Source: RYN-230 sp963770535
Lineage (GTDB): Bacteria > Actinomycetota > Actinomycetes > Streptosporangiales > Streptosporangiaceae
DNA length: 64,000 nt
Assembly: GCA_963770535.1 (NCBI GenBank)
Contig: CAVYPZ010000003.1
Location: forward strand, 2,356,001 to 2,420,000
Direction: 5' to 3'
Of the stretch, positions 8,259-16,151 are shown in pieces (positions within the stretch are counted from its first letter, which is position 1; every line of letters begins with the position of its first letter). A program made the position numbers and the translations under genes. The notes beneath the pieces were generated by a model. It worked only from the letters and a program-made list of their open reading frames with translations. It was not told where the DNA came from and did no database searches.

Positions 8259-8432
8259 TCCCCTACCGCCACGGTTCGCCACATTGGTGCTGAGCGGCTG
8301 CCGCGGTGGTAGTCCGCCCAGCCACCTGCCGCATGAAATCCGGGCTCGTGGGGAGATCAGTAACAGGTTGCTGCCTGGTCCCTGCAGTAACGGCATCGTC
8401 ACTGCTACCGGGTGAGACTGGGGACAGGCCTG

Positions 8433-8894
8433 ATGAGTAACGAAACCACGGTGCGCGGCGGCAGCGATCAGCTGGATATGGGCCCGGTGGAGACTGCCGT
8501 CGCCCTCCTGCGCAAGGCCTGCGACAAGGCCGTGAGCGACCTGGGCGGCGCTGTGCCCGGAGTCCAGCTGCGTGCGCTGCTGGTGGTCAACGATGCCGGG
8601 GGCAGCCTGGATCTGCCCCGGCTCGCTGCGGAAATGACCGCCTCTGTGTCGGCCACCAGCAGCGTGTGTGACCGTATGCGGCAGGCCGGGCTGCTGACCA
8701 TGGAGCACGCCGCAGGTAACCGGCCCGGATCCTGCTGCATGCTGACCGGATCCGGGAAGCGGCTGGCCCGCTGGGTCAGGGACCGCCAGCGTGCGGCGCT
8801 GAGCGATGTTGTGAACTCCATGTGCCCCCCGGCCCGCGATGCGCTGGTTTACGGGCTGGGGGAACTCGCCGCCACAGCCCCCCGGCTGCCCTGA
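8433..8894 (+). CDS. MarR-family-like winged-helix regulator
   Basis: This is a protein of about 153 residues. The middle carries a winged-helix pattern: VPGVQLRALLVVNDAGGSLDLPRLAAEMTASVSATSSVCDRMRQAGLLTMEHAA, matching MarR helices 2 to 4 with the recognition helix around SVSATSSVCDRM, followed by a wing (NRPGSCCMLTGSGKRLARWV). The helical flanks form a likely dimer interface. It would bind DNA near its own gene and respond to a small ligand or oxidation; two adjacent Cys sit in the wing (SCCM). The ATG at 8433 is preferred over GTG 8412 because GGGGACAGG lies just upstream. Target genes are unknown; the 8240-8258 inverted repeat is a candidate site. Confidence 0.7.
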   Translation: MSNETTVRGGSDQLDMGPVETAVALLRKACDKAVSDLGGAVPGVQLRALLVVNDAGGSLDLPRLAAEMTASVSATSSVCDRMRQAGLLTMEHAAGNRPGSCCMLTGSGKRLARWVRDRQRAALSDVVNSMCPPARDALVYGLGELAATAPRLP

Positions 8895-8938
8895 ACGCCT
8901 TTTACCGCTGTCAAGGCCCGGCGCTGCCGGCTGCCCGG

Positions 8939-10639
8939 TCAGGTTTGCTGCGCGGCGCTGCCCCGGGCTGTGGCCAGTGAGTGCCCGACGTCCCGGAAGA
9001 GCGGTATGACCGCATCCAGGCCCGTCAGCTGGAAAATCCGGGCGACAGGTGAGTCGCCGAGGGCTAGGCGGAACTCCGCGCCGCGGGAGGCGGCCAGCTG
9101 GCTGGCGCGGGTGAGGACCTCGACTCCCGCGGAGTCGCAGAACCCCGTGGCGGTCAGGTCGGCAGTGATCACCTCGGGAGATTGACCGGCCACGGCGGCG
9201 AGCATGGCCGCCAGGCCGGGCGCGTTGGTGACGTCGATCTCCTCCGGCATGCTCACCACCGCATGCCGGCCGGACCAGTGGGTGCGGGGATCCTGGCTGC
9301 TCAGCGAAGCCTGGCCGGCGGGCTGATCCTGGCGGCTGCCGCCGGGGACGCCGGGTGTGCGGCGGACGATGAGGAGCGCGATGTCATCCTCGTGGGTGCT
9401 GTAGTCGGTCATGGCAGCCATGACCGTGGCGCAGGCGGCTTCGGGGTCGGTAGCGGTGAGGGCGCCCGACAGCCGGGCGATGCCGTCGTCGAGGGGCCGG
9501 TCGCGGCGCTCGATGAGCCCGTCGGTGTACAGGCAGAGCACCGCGCCGGGCGGGAACGTCACGGTGCTCACCTGCCGGGGTGCCGGGCCCTGCACCCCGA
9601 TGGGCACGTCGGGAAAGACCCCGCCCAGGACGGCCGGCTGGCCGGGCGCGGCGAGCAGGGGCGGCAGGTGCCCCGCGCTGGTGACGCGCACCTCGTCCAG
9701 GGTCGGGCTGAACACCGCGCAGAGCACGGTGGCCATCGCCTGCGGCTCGAAATGGCGCATCTTCCGGCCGAGGCAGTCCAGGATCTCGGCCGGGCTGCTG
9801 GCCTGCAGGGCATAGGCACGCAGCGCGCTGCGCATCCGCCCCATGATCACCGCCGCGTTCAGGCCGGTCCCGGTCACATCGCCGATCACGGCGCACACCT
9901 CCCCGGAGGGCAGCGGAAATACGTCGTACCAGTCGCCGCCGAGATGGCCGCTGCCGGGAACGTAGCGGGCTGCCATGTCCAGCCCGTTGATCGCCGGGAG
10001 CGCGGACGGCAGCAGGCTGTGCTGCAGGGCTGCCGTGGCGGCGCGGTCGACCTGGTGACGGAGGGCCTGGACCGCTACCGCGGCCCGGTCCGCCGCGAGC
10101 TGCAGCAGGTCCGTGTCCTCGCTGGTGAAGGTGCGGGGCCTCAGGGTACCGACATGCAGCACGCCGATGACCGCCCCGTCGGCGAGCAGCGGGGCACCCA
10201 TCAGGGACCGGATGCCCTTGTCCAGCAGGAGCGGATTGACCACGTTGGTGCGGTCCACCGCACCGATGATCACCGGCCGGCCTTCCGCCGCGATCCGGCC
10301 GGCGAATCCACGGCCCAGCGGGATCCGCACCCCCTGCCGTACCTCTTCTTCCAGGCCGCTCGCCGCGGTTGCCACCAGGTGCCCGGACCGGGCATCCAGC
10401 AGCAGCACCGCTGCCGTATCGGCCTGCAGGGCGTCCCTGACCCTGACCGCCAGCGTCTGGAGCATGGCCTGGGGATCGAGCACAGACAGCGCGGCGTCAG
10501 TGATGGACTGGATATCGCGGAGTTTCTCGTCCCAGCCCGGGGACAGTGCCGCGTGCGTGAGGGCGGTGTCAGCCCAGGCGGGTTCGGGGTGGTCTGCCAC
10601 CTCGGCACCCGGGGCGCCTCGCTTATCCTCAGGCACCAA
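8939..10639 (-). CDS. GAF - SpoIIE/PP2C phosphatase - STAS fusion regulator
   Basis: This 566-residue cytosolic protein has three domains. A GAF sensor (about 55-190, with VLDPQAMLQTLAVRVRDAL, LGRGFAGRIAAEGRPVII and RSLMGAPLLADGAVIGVLHV) is followed by a PP2C-type SpoIIE phosphatase (about 215-415). The phosphatase keeps metal ligands GGDWYDVF and VIGDVTGTGLNAAVIMGRMR, then CLYTDGLIERR and HEDDIALLIV. A C-terminal STAS domain (about 450-555) shows FCDSAGVEVL, where the Ser is the phosphorylatable residue of anti-sigma antagonists. So a phosphatase and its likely substrate domain are in one chain: a self-contained partner-switching module for an anti-sigma kinase. A candidate kinase partner of the HATPase type is encoded at 45885-46328. 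The start is TTG 10639 or GTG 10636. Confidence 0.9.
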   Translation of the reverse strand: MVPEDKRGAPGAEVADHPEPAWADTALTHAALSPGWDEKLRDIQSITDAALSVLDPQAMLQTLAVRVRDALQADTAAVLLLDARSGHLVATAASGLEEEVRQGVRIPLGRGFAGRIAAEGRPVIIGAVDRTNVVNPLLLDKGIRSLMGAPLLADGAVIGVLHVGTLRPRTFTSEDTDLLQLAADRAAVAVQALRHQVDRAATAALQHSLLPSALPAINGLDMAARYVPGSGHLGGDWYDVFPLPSGEVCAVIGDVTGTGLNAAVIMGRMRSALRAYALQASSPAEILDCLGRKMRHFEPQAMATVLCAVFSPTLDEVRVTSAGHLPPLLAAPGQPAVLGGVFPDVPIGVQGPAPRQVSTVTFPPGAVLCLYTDGLIERRDRPLDDGIARLSGALTATDPEAACATVMAAMTDYSTHEDDIALLIVRRTPGVPGGSRQDQPAGQASLSSQDPRTHWSGRHAVVSMPEEIDVTNAPGLAAMLAAVAGQSPEVITADLTATGFCDSAGVEVLTRASQLAASRGAEFRLALGDSPVARIFQLTGLDAVIPLFRDVGHSLATARGSAAQQT

Positions 10640-10778
10640 GCCAGCACCGCCTTCCCGGGGCAGCCGGCGTGCATGGCGCGCGCGCCTGTTTCGTCAGGCC
10701 CGCCCGGCGATGCTCTGATTCTAGGCCCGGCGATTCCAGGCCGGGCGCGCTCCCTGATCATCGATGCGGCAGCGCTGC

Positions 10779-11717
10779 TCAGCGCGCCGTCCACGGCCGG
10801 AGCTTGTCGGGGTTACGCACCGCCCAGATGCGCTTGATCCGGTCGCCTTCGACGTCGAACGCGACCACCGTCACCGTGACGCCATCTTGCTGGACTACCA
10901 GGCCGGGCTGGCCGTTGACCGCGCGCTCCAGCATGGTCACGCTGGCCGGCGACCGGACGGCTAGGTCGACGAGGTAGCCGGCGATCTGCTCGCCGCCCAC
11001 GATAGGGCACAGCGCGGCGGTGGCGAGGCCACCGCCGTCGGCGATCACTGTGGCGCCGGGGTCGAGGAGACCGACGAGGGCGCCGATGTCCCTGGCTTCC
11101 CAAGCCTGCCTGAAGGCCCTGACCAGCCCGGCCTGCCGGGCTGGCGGGGTTGCCGGAGGCTGCGACGCGCGCACCCGGCGGCGGGCTGAGGAGGCCAGCT
11201 GGCGGCATGCCGCCGGGGTACGGCCGGCAATCCGGGCCACTTCGGTGAAGGAGTAGCCGAAGACGTCGTGCAGGATAAGCGCGACGCGCTCGGCCGGGGT
11301 CATCGATTCGAGCACGACCAGGAAGGCCATGCTGACCGACTCGTCCAGGGTGACCCGGTCGGCCGGATCGGCGGTGGCGCCGCCCGCCCGCCCGCTGATC
11401 CACTCCGCAGGGTCGGGCAGCGGCTCAGGGATCCATTCGCCCACGTAACGCTCCCGCCGGGCCCGGGCCGAGCCGAGGACGTCGAGGCAGATGCGGCTGG
11501 CGACCGTGGTCAGCCAGGCGCCCGGGTTCTGGATGGCTTGCTGCTGCGGCCGGGACATGGCGTACCAGCGGGCGTAGGTCTCCTGCACGGCATCCTCGGC
11601 CTCGGCCAGGGAGCCCAGCAGCCGGTAGGCGAGGTTGATCAGCTGGCGCCGCTCGCTCATGATCGCGTTCAGGCCCGGATCGGGCCCGTCGTCTCCTGGC
11701 CCGGATCGGGTGCTCAT
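10779..11717 (-). CDS. sigJ: ECF41-type RNA polymerase sigma factor with C-terminal SnoaL domain (SigJ-like)
   Basis: This protein is about 312 residues. Sigma region 2 is seen in RRQLINLAYRLLGSLAEAEDAVQETYARWY and the ECF41 linker in YVGEWIPEPLPDP. Sigma region 4 is seen in AFLVVLESMTPAERVALILHDVFGYSFTEVARIAGRTPAACRQLASSARRRVR, and a C-terminal NTF2/SnoaL-like domain (about 200-305) in DIGALVGLLDPGATVIADGGG. ECF41 factors have no separate anti-sigma factor; the fused SnoaL domain controls activity. Their usual neighbour and target is a carboxymuconolactone decarboxylase-type gene, which is exactly what lies divergently at 11901. The start at 11717 has GGGAAGGGG seven bases upstream; the longer frame to 11804 would occupy the shared promoter. 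Confidence in family is high; ligand unknown. Confidence 0.9.
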   Translation of the reverse strand: MSTRSGPGDDGPDPGLNAIMSERRQLINLAYRLLGSLAEAEDAVQETYARWYAMSRPQQQAIQNPGAWLTTVASRICLDVLGSARARRERYVGEWIPEPLPDPAEWISGRAGGATADPADRVTLDESVSMAFLVVLESMTPAERVALILHDVFGYSFTEVARIAGRTPAACRQLASSARRRVRASQPPATPPARQAGLVRAFRQAWEARDIGALVGLLDPGATVIADGGGLATAALCPIVGGEQIAGYLVDLAVRSPASVTMLERAVNGQPGLVVQQDGVTVTVVAFDVEGDRIKRIWAVRNPDKLRPWTAR

Positions 11718-11798
11718 GATGCCGCCCCTTCCCTGGTCGCCTCTGCCCTCACCAGTCCGACGAGACAGGGCACCGAACTGTGAGGCCGGCGCGCGGCC

Positions 11799-11823
11799 TG
11801 ACATTCCGCGGGGCTGTGCCGTC
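11799..11823 (+). promoter_or_regulatory. possible ECF41 promoter upstream of the AhpD/CMD gene
   Basis: TGACATT (11799-11805) followed after 14 bp by CGTC (11820-11823) is a loose match to the ECF41 promoter pattern (TGTCACA ... CGTC) known from other bacteria. The -35 part mismatches and the spacer is short, so this is weak. Placement about 80 bp ahead of the CMD start and divergent to the sigma gene is what would be expected. Confidence 0.25.
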
Positions 11824-11900
11824 GTACTGCTCAGGAGAACACACCATCCCAGCGGGCTACCGGCTCAGGCTGGCACCGCGAGAACGGCAGGGAGACGACG

Positions 11901-12491
11901 ATGGATGCCCGTATCGATTACCTCGGCAACCCGCTGGCGCGCAGGCTCGTCAAGCACATCAACTCGGCGGGGGCTGTTCTGCATGATTCGCCCCTGCCAG
12001 CCGCGACGCAGGAGCTGGTGAAGCTCAGGGCCAGCCAGATCAACGGCTGCGGCTTCTGCACCGACATGCACACCAAGGATGCCCTGCACGCGGGGGAAAG
12101 CCAGCAGCGGCTGAACCTGGTCGCGGTGTGGCGGGAAGCGACGGTCTTCACCGAGGCCGAGCGGGCCGCGCTGGAGCTCGCCGAGCAGGGTACCCGCATT
12201 TCCGATGCCGCCGGTGGTGTCACCGACGAGGCCTGGGCGAACGCGGCCAGGCACTACGACGATGACCAGCTCGTCGCGCTGGTGGCGGTCATCGCCATCA
12301 TCAACGCCTACAACCGCATGAACGTCATCGTCCGCCAGCCGCCGGCGACTACCAGCCCGGCCAGTTCGGCTGACCATCGGCCCGGGCCGGCCCGTCCAGC
12401 CGGCCGGCTGGCGGCTCGCACCCCAGCAGGACCGCCAGCCGTGCCCGGCGGAACCCAGGCACATCACAGGCGAAAGCAGGCAAACCGGTGA
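11901..12491 (+). CDS. carboxymuconolactone decarboxylase/AhpD-family protein (ECF41 partner)
   Basis: The N-terminal 150 residues are a CMD/AhpD-like domain with the redox motif INGCGFCTDMH (C-x2-C with following His), as in alkylhydroperoxidase AhpD core proteins. The Cys pair can reduce peroxides or other electrophiles. After IINAYNRMNVIV the last 50 residues are Pro/Ala/Arg-rich and look like a non-homologous tail extending to the next gene. The start is ATG with a clear GGGAG upstream. Its stop overlaps the GTG start of the SnoaL-like gene, so both are co-translated. Divergent from the ECF41 sigma factor, it is the expected regulon member and probably part of a stress or detoxification response. 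Confidence 0.9.
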   Translation: MDARIDYLGNPLARRLVKHINSAGAVLHDSPLPAATQELVKLRASQINGCGFCTDMHTKDALHAGESQQRLNLVAVWREATVFTEAERAALELAEQGTRISDAAGGVTDEAWANAARHYDDDQLVALVAVIAIINAYNRMNVIVRQPPATTSPASSADHRPGPARPAGRLAARTPAGPPAVPGGTQAHHRRKQANR

Positions 12492-12937
12492 GGGACCTTG
12501 AGATCATCGCTGACCGCATCGAGATCGAGGCGCTACGCGGCGAGTTTAGCGACGCGGCGATGATGCGCGACTACGACCGCCTCGCGTCGCTGTTCACACC
12601 CGGCGGCGCGCTGCGGATTCCCGGCGCCGGCGTCGAGCTCGCCAGCCGGGCGGAGATCCGCGCCTGGGGTGAGCGGGTACCGGCTGTGGTGGACTACCTC
12701 GTGCAGACCACGCATCCGGGCATGATCCGGCTCGACGGCGACACCGCGTCCGGCCGCGCCTACATCCAGGAGCTCATCCGCCTGCGCGACGGCAGCGCAC
12801 ACGCGAACTACGCCATCTACCACGACCGCTACCAGCGCACCGGCGACGGCTGGAAGTTCACCGAGCGCGCTTACGAGATCAGGTACCTCGACACCACGCC
12901 GCTGGCGGGCTCGGCGCCCAGCCGGCCGGGCTCCTGA
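12488..12937 (+). CDS. SnoaL-like / NTF2-fold protein
   Basis: This 149-residue protein has a cone-shaped alpha+beta NTF2 fold pattern: RIEIEALRGEFSDAAMMRDYDRLASLFTPGGALRIPGAGVELASRAEIRAWG, then HPGMIRLDGDTASGRAYIQELIRLRDGS and YHDRYQRTGDGWKFTERAYEIRYLD. The Asp/His placement of an enzyme pocket (as in SnoaL cyclases or ketosteroid isomerases) is possible, but the substrate cannot be read. GTG start inside the CMD stop (GTGA), so the two are coupled. The same fold appears as the C-terminal domain of the neighbouring sigma factor, so both may sense or process one class of small molecule. The opposite strand here is covered by the abnormal 3' extension of glgC. Confidence 0.8.
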   Translation: MRDLEIIADRIEIEALRGEFSDAAMMRDYDRLASLFTPGGALRIPGAGVELASRAEIRAWGERVPAVVDYLVQTTHPGMIRLDGDTASGRAYIQELIRLRDGSAHANYAIYHDRYQRTGDGWKFTERAYEIRYLDTTPLAGSAPSRPGS

Positions 12938-14230
12938 CCATGACGGGTAGCCGGCAGCACGGCGGCAGGCGCGTCGCCGGGCCGCCGGCGGTAACGGCCT
13001 CACCTGCTGGCCCTTGCCGACCACGGTGACGCCGCCTGGGGAGACCACGAATCCCCGGGCCCGGTCATGCTCCTTGTCCACCCCGACCTTGGCGCCCGCC
13101 GGCACGACGACGTTCTTGTCGAGGATGGCGTTCTCGACCACGGCATGGCGGTTGACGCGAGTGTTGTGCAGCAGCACTGACCGCTCCACCCTGGCCCAGC
13201 TGTCCACCCGCGCTCCCGGCGACACGACTGAGTTGCGCACCAGCCCCCCGGACACGATGACCCCGTGGCTGACTGCGCTGTTGATCGCCTGGCCCACCCG
13301 GTCGCCCTCGTCATGCACGAACTTGGCCGGCGGCTGCGAGGGCACCTGGGTCAGGATCGGCCACCGGTCGTTGTAGAGGTTGAACTGCGGGAAGTCTGCG
13401 CACAGGTCCATGTGCGCGCCGAAATAAGAGTCGAGCGTTCCCACATCCCGCCAGTAGTCCACGTCGCCGGTCTCGGCGCCGGGAACATTGTTCTGATGGA
13501 AGTCATAGACATGCGCGGTGCGTTCCCCGACCAGCATCGGCATGACGTCGCCGCCCAGGGAATGCTGGCTGTCCTCGTTCGCCGCGTCCTTCTGGAGCGC
13601 GTCTATCAGCACATCGGTGTCGAAGACGTAGTTTCCCATGGACGCGAATGCGTCGTCGGGCTGGCTGGGGCATCCCTGCGGGACCGCAGGCTTTTCCAGG
13701 AACGCCTCGATGCGGTGGCCGTCCGGCCCAGCCTGCACGACACCGAAATCTGCCGCCTCTTCCCGCGGGACATGGACCGCCGCGACGGTCACGCCCGCAC
13801 CCCAGGCCACGTGCTGGTCGATCATCTGCCCCGGGTCCATCCGGTAGACGTGATCAGCCCCGAAGACCGCCACGATGTCGGGCCGGTCGTCGTAAATGAG
13901 GTTGAGCGACTGGTGGATCGCATCGGCGGAGCCGGTTTGCCAGCGCGGGCCGAGCCGCTGCTGCGCCGGGACCGGCGTCACGTAATTGTCCAGCAGGCTG
14001 TTGAGCCGCCAGGTAGTGGTGAGATGCCGGTCCAGGCTGTGGCTCTTGTACTGGGTGAGGACGAAGATGCGCTGGCATCCTGCATTGACGAGGTTGGATA
14101 GCGCGAAATCCACCAGCCTGTACAGGCCCCCGAAGGGAACGGCCGGTTTGGCGCGGTCGTCGGTCAAAGGCGCGAGGTGCTTGCCCGCTCCACCTGCGAG
14201 AACGAGGCTCAGTACCCGCTGTTGAGCCAT
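12533..14230 (-). CDS. glgC: glucose-1-phosphate adenylyltransferase with aberrant C-terminal readthrough
   Basis: ADP-glucose pyrophosphorylase makes ADP-glucose from ATP and glucose-1-phosphate for glycogen. The catalytic domain is clear: LVLAGGAGKHLAPLT, DRAKPAVPFGGLYRLVDFALSNLVNAG, YVTPVPAQQR, GSADAIHQSLN, FGADHVYRMD, FLEKP and YWRDVGTLDSYF, followed by left-handed helix repeats ending GVTVVGKGQQV. Normal GlgC (about 400 aa) ends there, near 13000. Here no stop follows, and the frame runs about 155 more codons antisense to the SnoaL gene. A single-base shift would give TGA at 13000-13002, so a frameshift is likely. The usual Arg of the G-x-G-x-R-L nucleotide loop is His (GAGKHL). Start 14230 has GGGAGGTGGAAG upstream. 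Confidence 0.8.
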   Translation of the reverse strand: MAQQRVLSLVLAGGAGKHLAPLTDDRAKPAVPFGGLYRLVDFALSNLVNAGCQRIFVLTQYKSHSLDRHLTTTWRLNSLLDNYVTPVPAQQRLGPRWQTGSADAIHQSLNLIYDDRPDIVAVFGADHVYRMDPGQMIDQHVAWGAGVTVAAVHVPREEAADFGVVQAGPDGHRIEAFLEKPAVPQGCPSQPDDAFASMGNYVFDTDVLIDALQKDAANEDSQHSLGGDVMPMLVGERTAHVYDFHQNNVPGAETGDVDYWRDVGTLDSYFGAHMDLCADFPQFNLYNDRWPILTQVPSQPPAKFVHDEGDRVGQAINSAVSHGVIVSGGLVRNSVVSPGARVDSWARVERSVLLHNTRVNRHAVVENAILDKNVVVPAGAKVGVDKEHDRARGFVVSPGGVTVVGKGQQVRPLPPAARRRACRRAAGYPSWSGARPAGRRARQRRGVEVPDLVSALGELPAVAGALVAVVVDGVVRVCAAVAQADELLDVGAAGRGVAVEPDHARMRGLHEVVHHSRYPLTPGADLRPAGELDAGAGNPQRAAGCEQRREAVVVAHHRRVAKLAA

Positions 14231-14489
14231 CTTCCACCTCCCTGCCGCAACGTCGAGTAGCTCCGGAGCCCGCCAGCCCCGGCCAGGGCCGGGGGCAGTC
14301 GCCCCGGATAGCCGCCCAGGAAACCTGTCTTTCATCTCTGATGCTGCCTGTCTAGATGCCCAGAGGAGCTAGAGAGGATTCGCGGGCGCGTTGTGGACGG
14401 CGAGGAGGCGGCGGGGCATGCAGGTTTACCCGCCCGCTGACGTTGGTAACTGTGTGGTCAGTCTGCTGCGGTAGCAGTCTTCCCTGGGG

Positions 14490-15452
14490 ATGGGGCGTGG
14501 GATGGCACCGGAGCCAGCGTGGATGAGGGGATGGACGCGCCAGCATGTGCGGCACGCCGCCGCGCTGCTCAGGCAGGGCCGCAATCCCGCCGCCCGCGTC
14601 TACGAGAGCATCGGTTCGGACTTCTTCCTGGCACCGGCACCAGGCTGGCTGAACCTGGGTCTGTGGGACGGGCCGGGTTCGGAGGATGAAGCCGAAGCCG
14701 CGTGCCGGCGGCTGGTCACGACGCTCGCGTCAGCGCTGCCCGCCGGGGGCGTGATCCTGGATGCCGGGAACGGGCTGGGTACCCAGGATCCGCTGATCGC
14801 CGACGTGGCCAGCCCGAGGCGGCTCGTGGCGGTCAACATCACCGAATGGCAGCTGGCGGCAGGCAGGCAGCGGCTCCGGGAGGCTGCGGCTGCGGGCGTG
14901 ACCGCAGACGCGGCCCGGCTGCCGGTCGCCGATGGGGCCCTCGACGGGGTCATCAGCGTGGAGGCAGCGTTCCACTTCCGCTCTCGCCAGGCCTTTTTCG
15001 CCGAGTGTCACCGGGTGCTGCGCCCGGGCGGCGTGCTGAGCATCTCCGACATCTGCGTCCTGCGATGGCCGGTGACTCCCGCCGAGCTGCTGGCTGGGCT
15101 GACGCAGATGCGCGTGTTCGGGCTCCGGCCCGCCATGGCGATGACGGCAGGGCAGATCGCCGCCGCAGCCCGGGCGGCAGGCCTGGCTGAGGTGGAGGTC
15201 ACGGCCTGCGGCGATCGCGTGATCGCGCCCGCGATCCGGCTCGCCGGGGCGCGGCTGGCGGGCACGACGGCCGCGCCCGCCGGGCAGCGGGCCGCCGCGC
15301 GCCTGCTGCTGCGGCAGGTGAACCTGCTCTGGCGGCGGCGCATCATCGATTACCTGCTGGTGCGCGCCGTCCGCCCGTTACCGGCCTGGTCAGCCACCGG
15401 TGCCGGGAGCCTCGGCGGGCGGGGGGAAAGCGCGAGTCTGATTCGCGCCTGA
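14490..15452 (+). CDS. class I SAM-dependent methyltransferase
   Basis: This 320-residue protein has a Rossmann methyltransferase core: motif I VILDAGNGLGTQDPLIA (about 92-108), motif II region LVAVNITEWQLAAGRQRL, acidic DGALDGVISVEAAFHF and motif post-II VLRPGGVLSISDICVL. 'NITEWQ' resembles the N-I-S/T-x-x-Q segment of ubiquinone/menaquinone-type and sugar-O-methyltransferases such as those acting on macrolide or geranyl substrates, so a small-molecule C- or O-methyltransferase is likely. The last 70 residues (ARLLLRQVNLLWRRRIIDYLLVRAVRP) are basic and helical. The start may be ATG 14490 or ATG 14502; the N-terminal residues are not informative. Its 3' end overlaps the end of the frameshifted gene on the other strand. 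Confidence 0.85.
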   Translation: MGRGMAPEPAWMRGWTRQHVRHAAALLRQGRNPAARVYESIGSDFFLAPAPGWLNLGLWDGPGSEDEAEAACRRLVTTLASALPAGGVILDAGNGLGTQDPLIADVASPRRLVAVNITEWQLAAGRQRLREAAAAGVTADAARLPVADGALDGVISVEAAFHFRSRQAFFAECHRVLRPGGVLSISDICVLRWPVTPAELLAGLTQMRVFGLRPAMAMTAGQIAAAARAAGLAEVEVTACGDRVIAPAIRLAGARLAGTTAAPAGQRAAARLLLRQVNLLWRRRIIDYLLVRAVRPLPAWSATGAGSLGGRGESASLIRA

Positions 15453-15810
15453 CGGGCGGGTCAGCTCCGCTGCCTTGCCGTCGGCGGTGAGGTGCCGCCA
15501 GCTCGTCTGCCAGTCCGGCAGATCCGGGCTCGGCTGCTCCCAGTCGAACGAACGTCGCCTCGTCGCAGAAATGATCCAGGCGCTTGCTGATGCTCCGATG
15601 AGGCTCACTGCCCACGAAGGCCTGCATCGGACCGCGTCCTTGCCAGGAGCTGACGCTCCACCAGGCATTGTTCGCGTCCGCCAGCGCGTCCGCGCCGAGG
15701 TTGCCGTCCGACTTCTGCGCCTGCTCTATGGCGGCGACGGCGGCGCTGAAGAAGTCATCCAGAAGCGCAGGGTCCTTCAGGCGAAGCCGGGTCACGACGA
15801 TAACGGGCAT
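15390..15810 (-). pseudogene. small dimeric alpha+beta-barrel (monooxygenase-like) protein, frameshifted by TTCG duplication
   Basis: From ATG 15810 (GGGGAGG upstream) the frame reads PVIVVTRLRLKDPALLDDFF..., then NNAWWSVSSWQGRGPMQAFVGSEPH, a pattern of ABM-like ferredoxin-fold proteins. It then derails at ATFVRLGAAEP. The sequence around 15545-15554 contains a tandem duplication (CGAACGAACG on the plus strand, TTCGTTCG on the coding strand). Removing one copy restores ...EATFDWEQPSPDLPDWQTSWRHL..., which continues to a stop at 15390 and makes a protein of about 138 residues. The shift is therefore a 4-base duplication. The in-frame alternative would run antisense through the methyltransferase end. 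Function unknown. Confidence 0.65.
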
Positions 15811-15820
15811 CACGACCTCC

Positions 15821-15900
15821 CCTGGGCCTGATGTGCCTGCCTGGGCCCCTGATATACCTGCCTGGGTCCCTGATGTGCCTGCCTGGGCCTGATGATAGGC
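15821..15900. repeat. 21-bp tandem repeat (about 3.8 copies) in an intergenic region
   Basis: Units of CCTGGGNCCCTGATRTRCCTG lie at 15821-15839 (two bases shorter), 15840-15860, 15861-15881 and 15882-15900 (partial). They begin 10 bp upstream of the start codon of the frameshifted gene on the minus strand, so they make up its leader region. The rest of the 341-bp gap (15901-16151) before the DUF1269-like gene shows no gene; it presumably holds the promoters of both divergent genes. Confidence 0.75.
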
Positions 15901-16151
15901 GCCCGGCGACCCTGTCCACCAGGCCTTCCGGCCTCCGGTGACACGGCCACGCACCCGCGGGCGGGGCTCGTCACCCCGGGCGGGTGATGCGCGGGAGCGG
16001 GCTTCGGTGCACATCCTGGAGCCGGCCAGGGAAAGCCCTCGGCCGTGGCTGCCCGCCGGACGGGCACGGCGTCATGGGCCTGGTGAACCGGAGGGCACCA
16101 ACCCTGCTTCCGGACTGTGGCGTGAGATAAACGTGAGATAAAGGAGACAAC

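Noticed and set aside
9182..10837. A 551-codon open frame on the plus strand opposite the GAF-SpoIIE-STAS gene
   Set aside because: Its translation is Gly/Arg/Asp/Ala-rich with no domain pattern and it mirrors the codon structure of the real gene; a high-GC antisense shadow.
15821..15900. 21-bp repeat considered as CRISPR or phage attachment site
   Set aside because: Contiguous units with no spacers, no integrase and no tRNA nearby.
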